This document shows, in pieces, positions 17,370 through 25,843 of a stretch of DNA of 41,379 nt; the stretch's first letter is position 1, and each line of letters starts with the position of its first letter. The DNA comes from Nitrospira sp. SB0662_bin_26 (GTDB taxonomy: Bacteria; Nitrospirota; Nitrospiria; Nitrospirales; UBA8639): the NCBI GenBank assembly GCA_009840285.1, contig VXOF01000046.1:1-41379 (forward strand). Reading direction: 5' to 3'. Under the pieces are notes generated by a model. The model was given only the letters and a program-made list of their open reading frames with translations, was not told the origin of the DNA and ran no database searches. The position numbers and the translations under genes are program-made.

Positions 17370-17399
17370 ATTATAGTTGTGGATCTTGTGAGTTTTCAA
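17370..17399 (-). promoter_or_regulatory. Sigma-70-type promoter for comM
   Basis: On the minus strand, TTGAAA (17394-17399) and a perfect TATAAT (17370-17375) are separated by 18 bp. Transcription would start near 17363, giving a leader of about 40 nt before the comM GTG. Confidence 0.65.
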
Positions 17400-17436
17400 C
17401 TTAACGGTCTAGTTAGACGTTTCTGAAGGATACGGG

Positions 17437-18990
17437 ATGAAATCTTGGAGACATGATCCACCTCGTATGCTCGACGGCGGTGTATGGTTTTACGCCGTCA
17501 TACTGGTGATACCCTGTTTGCTGTGTGGGGGCGCATCTCGGGTTACAGCCCAGGATGGGGCTCCTGCGGCCGGCGAAGCCGGATTAGGGCATTGGATGAC
17601 CGGGGCCCCGGCGCCGACGGCAAGAACCGAGGTCGCCGTGGCCGCATTGGACGGACTTATCTACGTTGTCGGAGGATTTGAACAATCGAGTTCATGGAGG
17701 AGCCTGCAATCGTCTGCCAGCACCAAAGTCGAAGTGTACGATCCGGTGACCAACCGCTGGTCCTCAAGGCCGGATCTTCCCATGGGGCTGCATCACGCCG
17801 GTGCCGCGGTGCTCGACGGAGCGTTGTACGTTGTCGGTGGGTTTACCGTATCGGATGACACGCTCTGGAATCCTTCCGACCGGGTGTTTCGGTTCAATCC
17901 GGCTGATGAAACATGGACCGAACGGGCTCCGCTACCCACGGCTCGTGGGGGATTGGCCGTGACGACCTTACAGGGGAAATTGTATGCCGTCAGCGGCTAC
18001 GACGGCCAGAGGAATCCCGCGGCCGTGGAAGTCTATCATCCGGCCCGCGACCAATGGACAGCTGCCGCGCCATTGCCCACACCCCGCGATCACCTGGCTG
18101 CGGTCGCGATCAACGAGACCCTCTATGCGATTGGAGGCCGGGTGCGACTCAACTACCTGGAGAACCTGTCCACGGTGGAAGCCTATGATGCGGCGTCGAA
18201 TCAGTGGATTCCCAAGGCCGATATGCCGACGCCCAGGAGTGGTATCGCCGCCGGCGTGGTGAACGGGTGGGCCTATGTCTTTGGAGGGGAATCCGGGGAG
18301 GGGACTTTTCATCAGAACGAACGGTACAACGCGCGTTTGAATCGCTGGCAGACGATGGCGCCCATGCCCACGGCACGCCACGGATTAGGTGCCGCGGCGG
18401 TTGCCGGACACATCTACGTCTTGAGCGGCGGTCCGCAACCCGGAGGATCGTACAGCCGGCTCAATGAAATTTTCATTCCACCCTCTCCGCCCCGCTCGAT
18501 GCGATCCGGACGGACGCCGGCTGCGCATATCGGATCGATCATGGCCCTCCTGGCCACGTTTCACGAAGCCGGCGCGCTGCCGCCGGGATCCAGCCGTGAA
18601 GCCGATCGACTCATCCATGCGTTGATCCAATCGCAGTCGCTGTTTCTCAACAATCGGGATCCAGTTGTGCGGGACATGTTTGTCTCCGCATTGTCCGATA
18701 AATTCGGCGCGAAGAAGGCCGCTACGTTGAGTCAGGCGTTCGCTGTAACGGGCTGGACCTCGGAGACGCTGGAGGCGCTGGTTGATCATACCACGCCACG
18801 AGCAATGGGCGAGGAACCGCGTTTAGAAAACTTGCTTCGCGAGTATAACGTCACCGCAGCCGATTGGGCGTATGTAGAGCAGGTGTTTGCCAAGGCGAGG
18901 GGAGAGCTTCTGAAACAAGGGAAGCACGTGCATGCAGTGTTCGCCACTCAACGCGCATCCATGCCTGGCGCTCGCCAAAACTTGCGCTAA
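17437..18990 (+). CDS. Secreted Kelch-repeat protein
   Basis: The 517-residue protein has an N-terminal hydrophobic signal (about 15-38, with TAQDG as a possible cleavage site). Six Kelch repeats follow between about 60 and 350, each with the pattern of a hydrophobic strand, a double glycine or SG, then E.Y.P....W. This would build a six-bladed beta-propeller outside the cytoplasmic membrane. The C-terminal 160 residues are helical and not Kelch-like; I do not recognise them. Kelch propellers usually bind partners or sugars; no catalytic residues are evident. The gene is divergent from comM. A GAAGGA-type ribosome site precedes the ATG. Confidence 0.88.
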   Translation: MKSWRHDPPRMLDGGVWFYAVILVIPCLLCGGASRVTAQDGAPAAGEAGLGHWMTGAPAPTARTEVAVAALDGLIYVVGGFEQSSSWRSLQSSASTKVEVYDPVTNRWSSRPDLPMGLHHAGAAVLDGALYVVGGFTVSDDTLWNPSDRVFRFNPADETWTERAPLPTARGGLAVTTLQGKLYAVSGYDGQRNPAAVEVYHPARDQWTAAAPLPTPRDHLAAVAINETLYAIGGRVRLNYLENLSTVEAYDAASNQWIPKADMPTPRSGIAAGVVNGWAYVFGGESGEGTFHQNERYNARLNRWQTMAPMPTARHGLGAAAVAGHIYVLSGGPQPGGSYSRLNEIFIPPSPPRSMRSGRTPAAHIGSIMALLATFHEAGALPPGSSREADRLIHALIQSQSLFLNNRDPVVRDMFVSALSDKFGAKKAATLSQAFAVTGWTSETLEALVDHTTPRAMGEEPRLENLLREYNVTAADWAYVEQVFAKARGELLKQGKHVHAVFATQRASMPGARQNLR

Positions 18991-19002
18991 CTCCTGGCCG
19001 GC

Positions 19003-19590
19003 TCAAGAGCTTTGCGGTGCTTCTTCAGGGGCCTCCGTATACGCATCGATGTTAATGCCAGCACCTCCACCGGGATTTCTTGTTTGCCGTTTCATCACAT
19101 CTAGCCACTCTGGGCCGGCTTCGTCCTGCAGTACCGATACGAAATATCTGCGCCACTTGATCAATCTAGCTCTAACAACAATAGGGCTGTCCTGATGCAC
19201 CTCTAGTTCTTCCATCGATGTGTAATAGGCAACCAATGGATCGAGAATTTTGGGACGAAACCCTCTATATGCAGGGTGTTTGGATCTACCATACTCTTCC
19301 TTTTCCACATTATTGAACAGCAATCTGCCTCGATCAATCAATGCAGACAATCGAAAAAGCACCTTGTGCTTCCGAATTTGATAATCTGATTCGCGATGGT
19401 CCATAAGGCATAGATGATCAGCTTCGGAAAGAACGTTTATGCATTCCATACCCCATTCCTGAACCTTAAATACCCATTGTATTTCCATTTTCGTAGAATT
19501 TTGTCGCCAAGCAAGCAGACCAATCACCAGTGCGATCGATGCCTGTGTAAACGCGATAGCGAGACCAATCCACTCAAGAGAGCTTGTCAT
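19003..19590 (-). CDS. Unknown membrane-anchored protein, AT-richer than neighbours
   Basis: This 195-residue protein has a single N-terminal hydrophobic helix (about 7-28) followed by a soluble, charged, mostly helical domain. No family is recognised. A near-perfect AAAGGAGG ribosome site precedes the ATG. The base composition of the gene and its flanks is clearly lower in GC than the surrounding sequence, and its codon choice looks different, which suggests recent acquisition. It is convergent with the Kelch gene. Confidence 0.75.
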   Translation of the reverse strand: MTSSLEWIGLAIAFTQASIALVIGLLAWRQNSTKMEIQWVFKVQEWGMECINVLSEADHLCLMDHRESDYQIRKHKVLFRLSALIDRGRLLFNNVEKEEYGRSKHPAYRGFRPKILDPLVAYYTSMEELEVHQDSPIVVRARLIKWRRYFVSVLQDEAGPEWLDVMKRQTRNPGGGAGINIDAYTEAPEEAPQSS

Positions 19591-19757
19591 TGCAATAGCC
19601 TCCTTTCATACCCCTGAAGGTTTCATAAACTCGCGACCTATGTTCAGCGCGAAATTTCGTGCTACATGCATCATCTGGCACCCTTTACAGCGCGACGATA
19701 AAGATTGGTCCGCTGTGCCCACCTTTGACCACGCGACGCTACTTCGCCTAGGAGACC

Positions 19758-19812
19758 GTAGGTCGGGTTAGCCCTTCGACTAAGCTCAGGACAGGCAGAG
19801 CGTAAGCCGACA
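19758..19812. repeat. Nested repeat: CCTTCGAC...CTCAGGACAGG inside a GTCGGGTTAG palindrome
   Basis: GGTCGGGTTAG (19761-19771) and CGTAAGCCGAC (19801-19811) form an outer inverted repeat that encloses a CCCTTCGACTAAGCTCAGGACAGGC element. Both are recognisable as common bacterial dispersed repeats. Together they fill most of the 228-bp gap between the two minus-strand genes. Confidence 0.5.
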
Positions 19813-19818
19813 GCAGAG

Positions 19819-20547
19819 CTATGCCTTTCCTCTCGCTTTTCTTCCCGGCTCGAGACGGATAAAGCAAAGCGGATCGCCGACGATGGCGGTCGGGTAGAGT
19901 TGTTCTTCCACGTGAAACAGGATCCGATTCCGAGTGAGCCAGTCCTCCATCCACGTGACCTCTTCCACCGTGGTGGAGAGAATTCCCGGACGTGAGAGTT
20001 TGGGCAGGCATGCATCCAACAGTTCCTGGATCCGGGTTCGTTCCCGTTGAAAGGCCACGGGATCGAATCGTACGGGATCGGCCCGGCCATAGGCCAACGC
20101 CGAGGTTTCCTGAAAACATTCGGGATCATTGAGTACGCTGGCGATCCACAGGTGGTCGAAGGTTCCGCGGGCCGTTTGGGCCGCGGTTGCGTGAACGGTA
20201 AACGGCAGACCGTCACACGCCCGGTTCAGAACGTCCACTTCACGTTCTCGAAGATTATGGGCCTGAACGGTCCGGTTCATTTCAAGGGTTTCCAGCACCA
20301 ACAGGGGAAGTTCAGCCACCCCGGCTCCGACGTAGAGACTTTTTCCCTTTTGCGGGAGGTGCTGTTTCAAGGCCTCACCGATTCTGATGCCCATGGTTTG
20401 ACATTTGTTCTTATGGGCTTTCCAAAAGGCCTCGCCGCCTTCCTCGCAATAAATGTCGCCAAGCGCATCATAGTCCAGCCTGGCAAAGACATCCCGGATC
20501 ATCTGCCTGGTTTGAGGTCGCAGGGAATGTTTGTCGGCGTTTCGCAT
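19819..20547 (-). CDS. Rossmann-fold (methyltransferase-like) protein of unknown function
   Basis: The 242-residue soluble protein has a segment SLYVGAGVAELPLLVLE (about 70-86) that resembles the glycine-rich SAM-binding loop of class I methyltransferases. An acidic strand end such as ETLEMNR follows. Conserved catalytic motifs for a particular methyltransferase are not evident, so the substrate is unknown and a non-enzymatic role is possible. It is divergent from kdsD, with 130 bp between them. Confidence 0.75.
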   Translation of the reverse strand: MRNADKHSLRPQTRQMIRDVFARLDYDALGDIYCEEGGEAFWKAHKNKCQTMGIRIGEALKQHLPQKGKSLYVGAGVAELPLLVLETLEMNRTVQAHNLREREVDVLNRACDGLPFTVHATAAQTARGTFDHLWIASVLNDPECFQETSALAYGRADPVRFDPVAFQRERTRIQELLDACLPKLSRPGILSTTVEEVTWMEDWLTRNRILFHVEEQLYPTAIVGDPLCFIRLEPGRKARGKA

Positions 20548-20638
20548 ATATAGTACAATAACTTAGGGTTAAAAGCCGATGTTACGTTGACTCCGATTCA
20601 GGGAATGTGCTGAAGTATTTTCTCTGTCACACATCAAG

Positions 20639-20662
20639 AAGGCAATCTCAAGCCTTTTTTTT
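20639..20662 (+). terminator. Short hairpin plus T-tract in the kdsD leader
   Basis: AAGGC (20639-20643) can pair with GCCTT (20652-20656), followed by a run of T to 20662. It lies only 15 bp upstream of the kdsD start on the same strand. A weak attenuator is possible; the stem is only five base pairs. Confidence 0.3.
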
Positions 20663-20677
20663 CCGAGAGAGTATCTG

Positions 20678-21643
20678 ATGGACGTTCTGGCTGAAATGCG
20701 GCGAGTGATTGATCTGGAGGTGCGGACGATCAATGCGCTCAAGCCGGCCCTGGGCCCGGCGTACGAAGAAGCCGTGCGATGGCTCTTTGACTGTCAGGGG
20801 AAAGTCGTGGTCACGGGCGTGGGCAAATCCGGCATTATCGGGCAGAAAATTGCGGCCACGATGGTATCCACGGGGACTCCGGCCTTGTTCCTGCACAGCG
20901 CCGATGGGCTGCATGGCGGTGTCGGGATCATCAAGCAAGAAGATATCGTGCTGGCCGTCGGCAAATCGGGCGAGAGTGATGAGTTGTTGGCGATTCTCCC
21001 CGTGGCCAGAAAAATCGGCGCCAAGGTCATTTCGATAACGGCCCAACCGCATTCGTCGATGGCCCGGCAGTCCGATCTGGTCCTGCATACGCCGGTAGAG
21101 GAAGAAGCCTGCCCTCTCAACATGGCGCCCACGTGCAGCACGACCGCGGCCTTGGTGGTCGGCGACGCCCTGGCCGTGGCGCTCATGAAATTACGCGATT
21201 TTCAACCCGATGATTTTGCCGTCAATCATCCCGGGGGCCAACTGGGGAAGCGACTGCTCCTGACGGTCGGTGATCTCATGCGTGCCGGTAAGGCCAACCC
21301 CGTGGTGCATGGGGCGAAAGACGTGGGGTTTATGTTGACGGAAATGACGCGGCAGCGGGCGGGAGCCGTGTCGATCATCGATGATGAGCAACGGTTGGTC
21401 GGCTTGGTGACCGACTATGACGTGCGCCGGGTGCTGGAGGCGCACAAGGACGTGTTTGGCCTGGCGATTCGGGACATCATGAACGCGAAGCCGGAGTTTG
21501 TGTTTGAGGACGAAAACGCGTACGCGGCCCTGGAAAAAATGGAAAAACGGGAGAAACCCATTTCCGTGTTGCCGGTCTTGAATCGTCAAAAAGAGGTCGT
21601 CGGGATGATCCATCTCCACGACCTCGTCGCCCGCGGGCTGTAG
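20678..21643 (+). CDS. kdsD: Arabinose-5-phosphate isomerase (KdsD/KpsF family)
   Basis: KdsD converts ribulose-5-phosphate to arabinose-5-phosphate, the first step toward KDO for lipopolysaccharide. The 321-residue protein has the full family architecture: an N-terminal SIS domain with VTGVGKSGIIGQK (about 45-57) and a TPVEEEACPLNMAPTCSTT segment (about 146-164), then two CBS domains (about 205-320). A GAGAG ribosome site precedes the ATG. It indicates a Gram-negative outer membrane. No other KDO genes are adjacent here. Confidence 0.96.
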   Translation: MDVLAEMRRVIDLEVRTINALKPALGPAYEEAVRWLFDCQGKVVVTGVGKSGIIGQKIAATMVSTGTPALFLHSADGLHGGVGIIKQEDIVLAVGKSGESDELLAILPVARKIGAKVISITAQPHSSMARQSDLVLHTPVEEEACPLNMAPTCSTTAALVVGDALAVALMKLRDFQPDDFAVNHPGGQLGKRLLLTVGDLMRAGKANPVVHGAKDVGFMLTEMTRQRAGAVSIIDDEQRLVGLVTDYDVRRVLEAHKDVFGLAIRDIMNAKPEFVFEDENAYAALEKMEKREKPISVLPVLNRQKEVVGMIHLHDLVARGL

Positions 21644-21658
21644 GGAGCAGGATTCCCG

Positions 21659-23596
21659 TTATTTCACCTTCGTGCCGGGCTCAAGGTCGGTGTCCTCGAA
21701 CGTGACCAGGCCTTGGACTTCTTGATCTCCCGCCGCCAAGACCATGCCCTGCGATTCCACGCCCATCAGTTTCGCCGGTTTCAGATTCGCCACCACCACA
21801 ATCGTCTTTCCGACAACGTCGTCCGGGCCGTATTTTTTCCCGATGCCGGCCACTATCTGTTTTTGTTCGTCGCCGAGATCCACCTGGAGTTTCAGGAGTT
21901 TGTTTGACTTGGGGACGCGTTCGGCCGCGATAATCTTGGCGACTTTCAACTCGACTTTTTGGAAGTCCTGTATGCCGATCAGGTTGTCCGCATCCGTCTG
22001 ACTGGAAGCGGATTCCTCGGGTTGAGGCTTTGAAGGAGATTGGGCCGCGGATGCCTCGACTCGCGGGAACAGGGCCTTTCCCTTGACTACGGTCGCGCCG
22101 GATGGCTGGTCGCCCCAGGCGATGGAATCCTTGAGGAGCGGTTGGGAAAAATCATAGGGCAATCCCAGTTGCCTGGCCATTTCACGTGCGGTATCCGGCA
22201 TGAAGGGATACACGGCCAGGCAGAGGAACCTGAGGGTTTCCGCCGCGTAAAAAAGCACGGTCCGGAGTCGTTGAACGTCCTTGGGATTTTTGGCGAGCAC
22301 CCACGGCGCGGTCTTGTCGATGTATTGATCGACGAGTTGAACCAGTCCCCAGATCGCTTCGAGTGTGCGATTGAATTCGATCCGCTGCAAGTGACGGGGC
22401 AAGGTCTCTTGCATCAGGGACCCGGCCGCGGCTTGCAAATCGGTTTCGAGTTCGGTGACTGCGGAAGGATCCGGTGCCGGCACGGCGCCGTGACAAAACC
22501 GGTGGATCAGGGTCACGGTCCGGCTCAACAAGTTGCCCAGTCCATTGGCCAGGTCGGCGTTGATGCGACCAATAAAGGATTCATGCGAAAAGTCTCCGTC
22601 CTGTCCGAACGGGATTTCGCGGAGAAGGAAATAGCGAAACGCATCCGCGCCGAATTGGTTGACCACGGCGTACGGATCGACCACGTTGCCCCGGCTCTTG
22701 GACATTTTCTCACCGTCCACCGTCCACCAGCCGTGCGCGAAGATCGCGTGGGGCAAGGGGATCTCCAGTGCCATGAGCATGGTGGACCAGTACACCGCAT
22801 GCGTCGTCAGAATGTCTTTGCCCACCAGGTGCACGGTCGCCGGCCAGAGGCGATCAACCGAAGGCTGGGGCGGCAGGTATTCCAGCGCCGACACGTAATT
22901 CACCAGCGCGTCGAACCACACGTATGTCACGTACTCGGCATCGAAGGGCAGTTCAATGCCCCAGGACAAGCGGGCCTTGGGACGCGAGATCGAGAGGTCC
23001 TCCAGCGGCTTTTGCAAAAACCCCAGCACTTCGTTGCGACGGGATTCCGGGCGGATGAACGTCGGGTTGGCGTCGAGATGGTCGAGCAGCCGTTGCTGGA
23101 ACCGGCTCATGCGAAAGAAGTAATTGCTTTCGCTGAGCTGCTCCACCGGTCGTTGACAGTCGGGACAGCGGCCGTTGTCCACGTCCTTCTCCGTCCAGAA
23201 CCGTTCATCGAACGTGCAATACCAGCCGGTGTATTCCGCACGATAGATGAGATCGGCGTCATACAGTCGCTGGAGGAATCGCCGGACCACGGCCTGATGC
23301 CGGGCATCAGTGGTGCGAATGAACCCGTCGTTGGAAACGGCGAGCTTCTGCCACAGGGTTTGAAACTGCGGGGTCAACCGGTCGCAATGCTCCTGCGGAG
23401 CAATCCCGGCTTTGGCCGCAGCCTGCTGGACCTTTTGCCCGTGTTCGTCAAGGCCCGTCAGGAAAAAGACCTCGTCTCCGATGAGGCGGTGCCAGCGTGC
23501 CAGCACGTCCGCCGCGATGGTGGTATACGCGTGCCCGATGTGCGGCACGTCGTTCACGTAGTAAATGGGGGTGGTGATGTAGAAGGGGTCAGGCAT
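21659..23596 (-). CDS. metG: Methionyl-tRNA synthetase
   Basis: This class I synthetase of 645 residues charges tRNA-Met. HIGH is at 19-22 (PHIGHAY) and KMSKS near 299-303 (GEKMSKSRGN). The C-terminal 100 residues form the tRNA-binding (Arc1p/Trbp111-like) domain. The zinc knuckle is unusual: the first pair reads CTFD rather than CxxC, while the second is CPDC, leaving three cysteines. In many bacteria metG follows tmk and holB; here the same order is kept but a 428-bp repeat-filled gap separates it from holB. Confidence 0.98.
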   Translation of the reverse strand: MPDPFYITTPIYYVNDVPHIGHAYTTIAADVLARWHRLIGDEVFFLTGLDEHGQKVQQAAAKAGIAPQEHCDRLTPQFQTLWQKLAVSNDGFIRTTDARHQAVVRRFLQRLYDADLIYRAEYTGWYCTFDERFWTEKDVDNGRCPDCQRPVEQLSESNYFFRMSRFQQRLLDHLDANPTFIRPESRRNEVLGFLQKPLEDLSISRPKARLSWGIELPFDAEYVTYVWFDALVNYVSALEYLPPQPSVDRLWPATVHLVGKDILTTHAVYWSTMLMALEIPLPHAIFAHGWWTVDGEKMSKSRGNVVDPYAVVNQFGADAFRYFLLREIPFGQDGDFSHESFIGRINADLANGLGNLLSRTVTLIHRFCHGAVPAPDPSAVTELETDLQAAAGSLMQETLPRHLQRIEFNRTLEAIWGLVQLVDQYIDKTAPWVLAKNPKDVQRLRTVLFYAAETLRFLCLAVYPFMPDTAREMARQLGLPYDFSQPLLKDSIAWGDQPSGATVVKGKALFPRVEASAAQSPSKPQPEESASSQTDADNLIGIQDFQKVELKVAKIIAAERVPKSNKLLKLQVDLGDEQKQIVAGIGKKYGPDDVVGKTIVVVANLKPAKLMGVESQGMVLAAGDQEVQGLVTFEDTDLEPGTKVK

Positions 23597-23642
23597 GGTC
23601 AGTCACATGTCACTCCCTGCTGTCATTCCAGGTTTTCTCTTT

Positions 23643-23674
23643 CTGTCATCCCCGACTTGATCGGGGATCCAGAG
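23643..23674. repeat. Palindromic repeat CTGTCATCCCCGACTTGATCG type
   Basis: A clean palindrome (TCCCCGA ... TCGGGGA) followed by ATCCAGAG. It is joined to the end of repeat copy B, through TCTTTGCTTTTTC, in the same arrangement as at the right end of copy C. It lies upstream of metG. Confidence 0.75.
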
Positions 23675-23688
23675 TCTTTGCTTTTTCA

Positions 23689-23885
23689 TGCGGGGTTTCG
23701 CCCCCGCACGACGAGGTCCTTTTGTTTCGGCAAAAGGACCCAAAACCATTGGCGCCCGGGCGTGGCCCCAAGGGGTGCCTTTGCCCCAGTCCCGCTTGCG
23801 TGGGCTGCGGAACTCGCTTCGCTCAGACAGTCCTCGCCCCCACAGAGTTTTCGGGACTGCGGCGCAGCCACGCCCGCAGGCGCCG
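23689..23885 (-). repeat. Dispersed ~200-bp structured repeat, copy B (inverted)
   Basis: This is the reverse complement of copies A and C with a few substitutions and a 3-bp length difference. It contains the same 10-bp and 6-bp hairpins. It sits inside the tmk-holB-metG gene order, in the 428-bp gap between holB and metG. Small reading frames within it are not credible genes. Confidence 0.88.
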
Positions 23886-23899
23886 AGACTTTGCATGTT

Positions 23900-23955
23900 T
23901 TGTCATTCCCGACGTTTCTCCCTTGCTGGCATTCCTGCTTCCGTAGAGATGACAG
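23900..23955. repeat. Diverged TGTCAT/ATGACAG element
   Basis: TGTCATTCCC (from 23901) and ATGACAGA (from 23949) bound a degenerate member of the palindrome family, so copy B is flanked on both sides by such elements. It overlaps no gene. Confidence 0.4.
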
Positions 23956-24024
23956 AAGGAAAGGGATGGAGAAGACAGAAAAAGACTCGATGGGAGCGCA
24001 TGTCTGCAATACATACCATGTTGT

Positions 24025-25041
24025 TCAGGCGGCGTCACGGTGCATGGTTTGGTGAAAGCGGAACAGGAAATTTTCCAGGCAGAGTTGAAGATTTAAATTC
24101 TGCGTCGGGGCTTGTTCCAGGGTTTGCAGGACGTCCATGAGTTCCACGACATCCGCCGGGGTTAGGGATGCGGCGATTTGTTCAAGCAACGGGATGTGCG
24201 ATTGGTGCAACAGGAGGTCCTGCCGGGTTCCGAGGGTCATCAGCAGCACGTCACGCAGTCCGTGCGAAAGCCAGTCGATCACGTCGGGGAAGGGTTGGGC
24301 TTTCGAGAGTTCCTCAGCTTGCTGAAGCACGGCCGTGGTATGGGCCAGGGTTTCGGATCGGCACAAATCAAAAAACCGGTCGTGGCGGCTGCGGAGTTCC
24401 GCGAGGTCCGTGCGCAGGGCCACGCCAATACGATTTCCGCACACACGGGAAAGAAACCGGGCGTCCTCAGTTGCCGTGGCCTGTTTCAGGGCCAGGGCTC
24501 CTTCGAATTCAGCTGGCGTCGCGGGCGAAAACCTGAGCGTCAAACAGCGGGACCTGACGGTGGCCAACAGACGCAAAGGCCGGCTGGTCACCAGGATGAA
24601 CAGGCTGTGTTCGGGCGGGTCTTCGAGCGTTTTCAAAAACGCGTTCGCGGCATTGGCGTTCAGGCGGTCGGCGTCGTCGATGATGCAGATTTTGCGCGCG
24701 CTCAACAGCGGCCGGTAGATCACGTGACGTTCGATTTCGCGGACCCGGTCGATTTTGATTTGCGGGTTGGCTTTGTCCTGTTCCGGTTCGATGATCAACA
24801 GATCGGGATAGGTGCCTGAGTCGATTTGCTCACATGCGCGACAGTGGCCGCAGGAATCCGGTTGCGATGAGGCGGGCGGGGTTTCACAGGACAGGGCCTG
24901 CGCGAACCGCAGTGCCATGAGGCGCTTGCCGATGCCGTCGTCCCCTGAAAAGAGGTAGGCATGACCGATGGCCTGCTGGGCCAGCGCCGTCCGGATTTTC
25001 TTTTTCGGTCCGTCCTGACCGATGACGTCGGCAAAGGGCAT
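24025..25041 (-). CDS. holB: DNA polymerase III delta' subunit
   Basis: The 338-residue AAA+ clamp-loader subunit has a P-loop position reading GDDGIGKR, lacking the usual Thr/Ser. This fits delta', which need not bind ATP. A four-cysteine zinc module (C-x12-CGHCRAC, about 51-70) is present, as are DDADRLNANAANAFLKTLEDPP (about 121-142) and the arginine-finger SRC motif (about 163-165). It starts six bases after the tmk stop on the same strand, so the two genes are probably translated from one mRNA. Confidence 0.96.
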   Translation of the reverse strand: MPFADVIGQDGPKKKIRTALAQQAIGHAYLFSGDDGIGKRLMALRFAQALSCETPPASSQPDSCGHCRACEQIDSGTYPDLLIIEPEQDKANPQIKIDRVREIERHVIYRPLLSARKICIIDDADRLNANAANAFLKTLEDPPEHSLFILVTSRPLRLLATVRSRCLTLRFSPATPAEFEGALALKQATATEDARFLSRVCGNRIGVALRTDLAELRSRHDRFFDLCRSETLAHTTAVLQQAEELSKAQPFPDVIDWLSHGLRDVLLMTLGTRQDLLLHQSHIPLLEQIAASLTPADVVELMDVLQTLEQAPTQNLNLQLCLENFLFRFHQTMHRDAA

Positions 25042-25047
25042 AGGGAG

Positions 25048-25773
25048 TTACGAACGCGTGACCGTGAGGCGTTGTTTCTTCAGCCCCTGTTCGAGCAGGG
25101 GGGCGATCAACCTGATCAGGTGCCGGGCGATCGCCTGGGTCGACCGGCGGGCGTTGATTGTATGAATCCGTCGCGGCGCTTGTTGGGCCAAGCTCAGGAA
25201 CCCGTTTCGCACGCGTTGATGAAAGGCCGCGGTTTCATGATCCAGGCGATTCACGTCCGTGCTGTTCAGTCGTCGCCGCAATCCTTGGGACACGGGCAGA
25301 TCAAACAAAAAGGTCGCATCGGGAGTCAAGCCCGTGGCGGCCCACCGCGTGAGTGACCGCAGTTCGGCTAATGGGAGTCCTCTGCCGTACCCTTGGTACG
25401 CCAGCGTCGAGTCGGAGAAGCGGTCGCAGATGACCACGGCCCCGTGCTCCAAGGCCGGCAGGAGCCGGTTGGCGACGTGTTGACTACGGGCCGCCAGGAT
25501 CAGGGCGACTTCGCATTCCGGGACCAGCGGGTCGCCCGAGCGCTGTTTGCGCGCAGGCCGGAGAAACACCTCCCTGATGTGCTCAGCCACTGGAGTGCCA
25601 CCGGGTTCGCGCGTTTCAACCACCTCGAAGCCTTGGTCTCGGAGATATTGGGCGAGGGCTTGGGCCTGGGTGGATTTGCCACTCCCTTCGATCCCCTCGA
25701 ACGTGATGAAAAGGCCTTTTCGACGGGGACGGTTCGGTGCGGACGGGGTTCCTTGCGATCGCCTGGTTGCCAC
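25048..25773 (-). CDS. tmk: Thymidylate kinase
   Basis: Tmk phosphorylates dTMP to dTDP. The P-loop FEGIEGSGKSTQ, the TREPGGTP loop, the DRFSDSTLAYQGYGRG motif and the arginine-rich LID are all present. I chose the GTG at 25773 (241 residues), which leaves a basic N-terminal extension of about 24 residues before GLFITFEG; a later start is possible. The longer open frame upstream has no family similarity and runs into the divergent gene. It is the first gene of the tmk-holB pair. Confidence 0.95.
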   Translation of the reverse strand: MATRRSQGTPSAPNRPRRKGLFITFEGIEGSGKSTQAQALAQYLRDQGFEVVETREPGGTPVAEHIREVFLRPARKQRSGDPLVPECEVALILAARSQHVANRLLPALEHGAVVICDRFSDSTLAYQGYGRGLPLAELRSLTRWAATGLTPDATFLFDLPVSQGLRRRLNSTDVNRLDHETAAFHQRVRNGFLSLAQQAPRRIHTINARRSTQAIARHLIRLIAPLLEQGLKKQRLTVTRS

Positions 25774-25843
25774 GGCGCATCGTAATCTAACCCGTTGATA
25801 TTCGCAAGAAAAGGGGTTGCAGGAAGGCCCCCGGCTTTGTAAC

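Noticed and set aside
22040-24055. Long plus-strand open frame of 671 codons
   Set aside because: It lies antisense to metG, which has all synthetase motifs, and reads into a dispersed repeat. The composition is typical of an antisense shadow in GC-rich DNA.
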